A DNA stretch of 64,000 bases from Streptomyces venezuelae ATCC 10712. Lineage in GTDB: Bacteria; Actinomycetota; Actinomycetes; Streptomycetales; Streptomycetaceae. Positions 61,032 through 64,000 of the stretch are shown piece by piece. Within the stretch, counting starts at the first letter, position 1; each line of letters opens with the position of its first letter. A program made the position numbers and the translations under genes. The stretch is taken from assembly GCF_008639165.1 (NCBI RefSeq), contig NZ_CP029197.1, positions 2,852,001 through 2,916,000 of the forward strand. Direction: 5' to 3'. The notes under the pieces are model-generated. The model was not told where the DNA came from. It saw only the letters and a list, made by a program, of their open reading frames with translations, and did not search any database.

Positions 61032-63440
61032 TTACTTGGTGGAGGGGCCCACCTGAACCGTGATCGTCTGGCCATCCTTCGGCTCCTTGACGACCTGGAT
61101 CTTGGTGTTGGTGTCAGTTACCTGGACACCGGCGCGCTCGGTCTCCTTGTACCAGTACGTGCCCTTGCGGTCGTCGAAGACCGGGTTGCCGGCCTGGGAC
61201 GGGACCCAGGTGCCGACGCCGGCCTTGTGGAGCGCGAAGCCGTCCGTACGGGAGAGGCTGAACGGCGCGTCGTACGACTGGACGCGGTTGCGCATCAGGG
61301 TGCCGTCGGAGTACTTCAGCGGGCTCGGGTGCGCGTCGATCGGGAGGATCAGACCGGCGCCCGGGTGCTGGGAGGTGTTGTTGTCCTTCTGGGACAGGTC
61401 CCACTTCCAGATGAGCAGACCGTTCTGGTACGCGTAGTGCTCGACCCAGCTGGACTTGGCACCCGTGAACCCGAAGTTGTACGGGCCGACCTTGAGGGTC
61501 TTGTCGTACGAGACGTACTGGCGGTTCTCCGCGATGTAGTACTGCTCGTACTCCTTCGTGAAGCCCTTGCCGACCCGCGAGAAGCCCTTGGCGACCCAGC
61601 CGTTGTCACCGTTCTCGGCGTTGTCCGAGAAGACGGCGGCACCGTCGGCGGTCAGCGTGATGGCGTCGGCCGTGAAGCCCTTGCCGCCCGCGCCGCCGTC
61701 CGTCTGGTAGCGGAAGCGGAGGTCGAACTTCTTGCCCGCGTAGGCGCCCAGGTTGTAGACGAGCTTCTTGCGGGTGTCCGAGACGCCGGTCAGCGCCGGG
61801 GAGCCGGCCGCGTCGCGCGGGAGGGCAACGCCGTCGGCGGTGCCGTCCAGGGCCGTCCAGTTGGCGCCGCCGTCGGTCGACACCTCGGTGTAGAGGTAGT
61901 CGTACTCGGCCTCGATGTCGTACCAGCCCTGGAGCTCCAGGGAGGCCGCCGTCTTGCCGGTCAGGTCGACGGAGCGGGTCAGGGTGTTCTTGAGGTCGTC
62001 ACCCATGTTGCTCCACCACTGCGTGGCGCCCTCGGCGGGGGCCACGATGTCGGTGGTGACGTTCTTCTTCGGCAGCTCGACGACGAGCGCCTGGGGGTTC
62101 TTGGTGTTGTACTCCGAGACGCCCAGCTTGTGGGTGGTCTTGGTGGAGCGCTGCCAGTCGTTGACCTTGGCGTAGTTCAGCCAGCCGAGCTGGAGCTTGT
62201 CCCAGGAGGTCATGTCGCCGGGCAGGTCGCCGATGGCGTCCTTGCCCTGGCCGAGCCAGGAACCGGACGACATGAGGGTCCAGAACCCGGTCGAGTTCTC
62301 GCCGCCCGCGGTGTCGTAGTGGTCCGGCAGACCGAGGTCGTGGCCGTACTCGTGCGCGAAGACGCCGAGGCCGCCGTTCTCCGGCTGCATCGTGTAGTCG
62401 CCGACCCAGATGCCGGTGTTGCCGATCGGGGTGCCGCCGGCCTTGTTGTTCGCCGGGCCGGTCTTGCCCGCGTTGGTGCCGTAGGCGTACCAGCGGTGGG
62501 CCCAGAGGGCGTTGGTGCCCTCGGCGCCGCCGCCGGCCGACTCGTCCTCGCCCGCGTGCACGAGCTGGAAGTGGTCGATGTAGCCGTCGGGCTCGTTGAA
62601 GTTGCCGTCGCCGTCGAAGTCGTAACGGTCCCACTGGTCGTACTCGGCCAGCGTGGCCTTGATCTGGGCGTCGGTCTTGCCCTTGGCCTTCTGGTCGGCC
62701 GTCCAGGCGTCGAGGCCGTCGCGGACGGTGTCCCAGACGTTGGAGCAGTTGGTCTGGCCGCAGTAGTTCGAGCCGTAGCGGGCCTCGTTGTACGGGACCT
62801 TGACCCAGTCGGAGACCGTGCCGTCGACCGAGTAGCGGCCGGACGAGGTCTTCTCGTAGTAGGTCTTCAGCGACTCCTTGGGCTGTCCCTTGGCGTCCTT
62901 GCCGGTGCCGAAGTACAGGTCCTGGAAGTGCTTCTGGTTGTAGTCCGCCTGCCAGGCCGTGGAGTTGTCGTTCGCACGGTCCGGCTTGGCTATGCGGTTG
63001 TGCAGGGGGCCGGGCTCGCCGCCGTACTTCGGCTTGAGGTCCGGGGTGTCGTCGTCCTTGCGGTCGACCAGGGTGGTGTTGTCCACCTGGTCGCCGAACT
63101 CGACGAGGATCGTGAAGATCTTGTCGGTCTTCTCCCGGCCGAGCTCGACGTACTTCTTGCTGTCGAGCTTGACGACCTTCGAGCCGTTGCGGCTCTCGAC
63201 CTTGGCCTCGCCGTTCAGCACCTGCTCCAGGGCAGCCTTGCGCTGCTGCGCCTGCTGCTCGCTGTAGGGGCCTTCGAGGTCGTGGTCGACCGTCGTCTTG
63301 TCGACGGTCTGGATGCCGGCCGGCGTCACGCTGCCGTGGTTGTCGGCCCAGGCGGTGGTGAAGGTCGAGGCGGTGGCGGCGGTGGCCGCGAGCGCCACGA
63401 CGACTGCGGACGCTCTGATCGCCCGTCGTCTGTTGGTCAC
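61032..63440 (-). CDS. Secreted M6-family metalloprotease (immune inhibitor A type)
   Basis: The 802-residue protease has a signal peptide (MTNRRRAIRASAVVVALAAT, cut near TAWADN), a propeptide (YSEQQAQQRKAALEQVLNGE) and the M6 catalytic domain. The zinc site is His363-Glu364 in VFAHEYGHDLGLPDHYD (HExxHxxGxxD), followed by the Met-turn-like FWTLMSSGSWLGQG. A beta-sandwich (MAM/VEG-like) region has LELQGWYDIEAEYDYLYTEV, and the C-terminus contains VAPAEGATQWWSN earlier and AGVQVTDTNTKIQVV at the end. It degrades extracellular proteins. GTG at 63440 follows GGGGAGGAC. Confidence 0.93.
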   Translation of the reverse strand: MTNRRRAIRASAVVVALAATAATASTFTTAWADNHGSVTPAGIQTVDKTTVDHDLEGPYSEQQAQQRKAALEQVLNGEAKVESRNGSKVVKLDSKKYVELGREKTDKIFTILVEFGDQVDNTTLVDRKDDDTPDLKPKYGGEPGPLHNRIAKPDRANDNSTAWQADYNQKHFQDLYFGTGKDAKGQPKESLKTYYEKTSSGRYSVDGTVSDWVKVPYNEARYGSNYCGQTNCSNVWDTVRDGLDAWTADQKAKGKTDAQIKATLAEYDQWDRYDFDGDGNFNEPDGYIDHFQLVHAGEDESAGGGAEGTNALWAHRWYAYGTNAGKTGPANNKAGGTPIGNTGIWVGDYTMQPENGGLGVFAHEYGHDLGLPDHYDTAGGENSTGFWTLMSSGSWLGQGKDAIGDLPGDMTSWDKLQLGWLNYAKVNDWQRSTKTTHKLGVSEYNTKNPQALVVELPKKNVTTDIVAPAEGATQWWSNMGDDLKNTLTRSVDLTGKTAASLELQGWYDIEAEYDYLYTEVSTDGGANWTALDGTADGVALPRDAAGSPALTGVSDTRKKLVYNLGAYAGKKFDLRFRYQTDGGAGGKGFTADAITLTADGAAVFSDNAENGDNGWVAKGFSRVGKGFTKEYEQYYIAENRQYVSYDKTLKVGPYNFGFTGAKSSWVEHYAYQNGLLIWKWDLSQKDNNTSQHPGAGLILPIDAHPSPLKYSDGTLMRNRVQSYDAPFSLSRTDGFALHKAGVGTWVPSQAGNPVFDDRKGTYWYKETERAGVQVTDTNTKIQVVKEPKDGQTITVQVGPSTK

Positions 63441-63800
63441 TTGATATGTCCTCCCCGGCGCCCGCGCTTCGGACCGAAGGTGGGGTGTCCGTCCGGCGGG
63501 TCGCGCGTCACAAGTGACGACATTCGACCGGAGGGAGACAAGAAAAGACAGATCTTGACTTGCACAGACCAAGTGCACTATGTGGGAGTCGGATTTCGAT
63601 ATCCGGACACTCTCCTGTCCCTCCCCGGACGCCCCCCGGACCTCAAGAGGCGCATTGACGGCGGCACTTGCTCGCCCGCATGACTCCGTGCGCCCCCTGT
63701 GCACCCGGCACTGTGGGGTGGCTCACGCTTACGTTGGGTCCGCCCGGGCATCCACTGCCGTAGGGAGTCGAACCGTTGTCCTGAGAGGGCGGTACCCGTC
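63441..63800. other. 360-bp divergent intergenic region
   Basis: No gene is supported. CGTCAC-AA-GTGACG (63506-63519) is a perfect 14-bp palindrome in the protease promoter region. TTGACT and a TATGTG-like -10 (about 63553-63585) on the + strand, with TGCAC/GTGCA repeats between, could drive transcription of the right-hand gene. Confidence 0.45.
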
Positions 63801-64000
63801 ATGCAGCGACCGAACGCCGCGCAGCTCGCCTACGGTTCGGCCACCGTCGTCGTCGCGACCGTCGCCCTGCTGCTGCTCTCCGGCACCACCAGCACCCTGG
63901 GCATCACCGCGGTCAGCCTCGCCGGACTGCTGCTCGGACTGCTCGTGGCGGTGACGATGCCGGTGCGGACGACCGCCGTCAAGGCCCCGGACGAGGTTCC
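63801..64000 (+). CDS. Membrane protein, N-terminal part only
   Basis: The gene leaves the window on the right. The first 66 residues show two membrane helices (ATVVVATVALLLLSGTT and ITAVSLAGLLLGLLVAVTM) then a polar segment (RTTAVKAPDEV). ATG at 63801 follows GAGAGGGCGG. Family not recognisable from this part. Confidence 0.7.
   Translation, partial: MQRPNAAQLAYGSATVVVATVALLLLSGTTSTLGITAVSLAGLLLGLLVAVTMPVRTTAVKAPDEV

Noticed and set aside
63545..63600. TGCAC-AGACCAA-GTGCA as a DasR site
   Set aside because: Only AGACCA matches the core and the symmetry is different, so it is not counted as a dre.

Overview
This window is very GC-rich chromosomal DNA with strong third-position G/C bias, many GTG starts, tightly packed genes and GGAGG-type ribosome binding sites. 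Together with a GlcNAc phosphotransferase locus carrying DasR-type operators, class E and F sortases, ROK, HxlR and GntR regulators and a CysO/CysM/Mec cysteine route, this points to the core chromosome of a Streptomyces species. The gene order from the lytic polysaccharide monooxygenase to the M6 protease resembles, from memory, the SCO2833-SCO2920 part of the S. coelicolor chromosome. I see no prophage, plasmid, CRISPR array or insertion sequence.

Layout. 1-5.4 kb: partial acyl-CoA synthetase, secreted AA10 chitin-active monooxygenase with a DasR-like site, a 908-residue SPFH membrane protein with an 84-bp repeat, and a cell-wall amidase. 5.5-9.7 kb: tRNA-Lys, class F sortase with a secreted partner, NagD-like HAD phosphatase, Tat-exported phosphodiesterase. 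9.8-15.4 kb: a six-gene operon for uptake and breakdown of an aminophosphonate (ABC transporter, phosphonatase-like HAD, TIGR03364-type FAD oxidase), followed by its probable GntR regulator and a sortase-type surface protein. 17.5-20.3 kb: ROK regulator divergent from an oxidoreductase/UPF0303 pair around a palindromic operator. 20.2-28.6 kb: anchor-A surface protein, FAH-family enzyme, second YidC, HxlR/MFS efflux pair with operator, DUF3311/SSS symporter pair, class E sortase. 28.6-31.2 kb: SEC-C protein and a lone MrcB-domain/PD-(D/E)XK protein, the best candidate here for an unstudied defence nuclease. 31.2-37.8 kb: DUF445, ABC-2 exporter, class A penicillin-binding protein, and an SMR exporter behind a guanidine-III riboswitch. 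37.9-44.1 kb: orphan GroES paralogue, Bcp peroxidase, MHS symporter, two overlapping HNH endonuclease genes running into tRNA-Leu, rdgB, a lipoprotein and rph. 44.1-47.5 kb: nagF, nagE1 and nagE2 with four DasR sites. 47.5-55.6 kb: metallo-hydrolase, membrane-anchored PemK-like protein with a 55-bp tandem duplication, cysM-cysO behind a cysteine leader peptide, a B12-riboswitch-controlled btuFCD operon, HD protein, GlxA-type regulator and the Mec JAMM peptidase. 55.7-64 kb: amino acid permease, DUF2017-clpS, the NAD salvage pair pncB/pncA, a secreted M6 metalloprotease and a partial membrane protein.

How the parts connect. Chitin/GlcNAc use is represented at both ends of the DasR regulon: the chitin-cleaving monooxygenase and the GlcNAc transporter, each with matching operators. 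Cysteine synthesis uses a sulfur-carrier route: CysM joins O-phosphoserine to the CysO thiocarboxylate, and Mec releases cysteine. CysO here ends GG-Met-Val, so it must first be trimmed. The window holds two metabolite riboswitches (B12, guanidine-III) and one leader peptide, an unusual density of cis-acting RNA control. All assignments come from reading translated sequence and motifs by eye; no database search was run.
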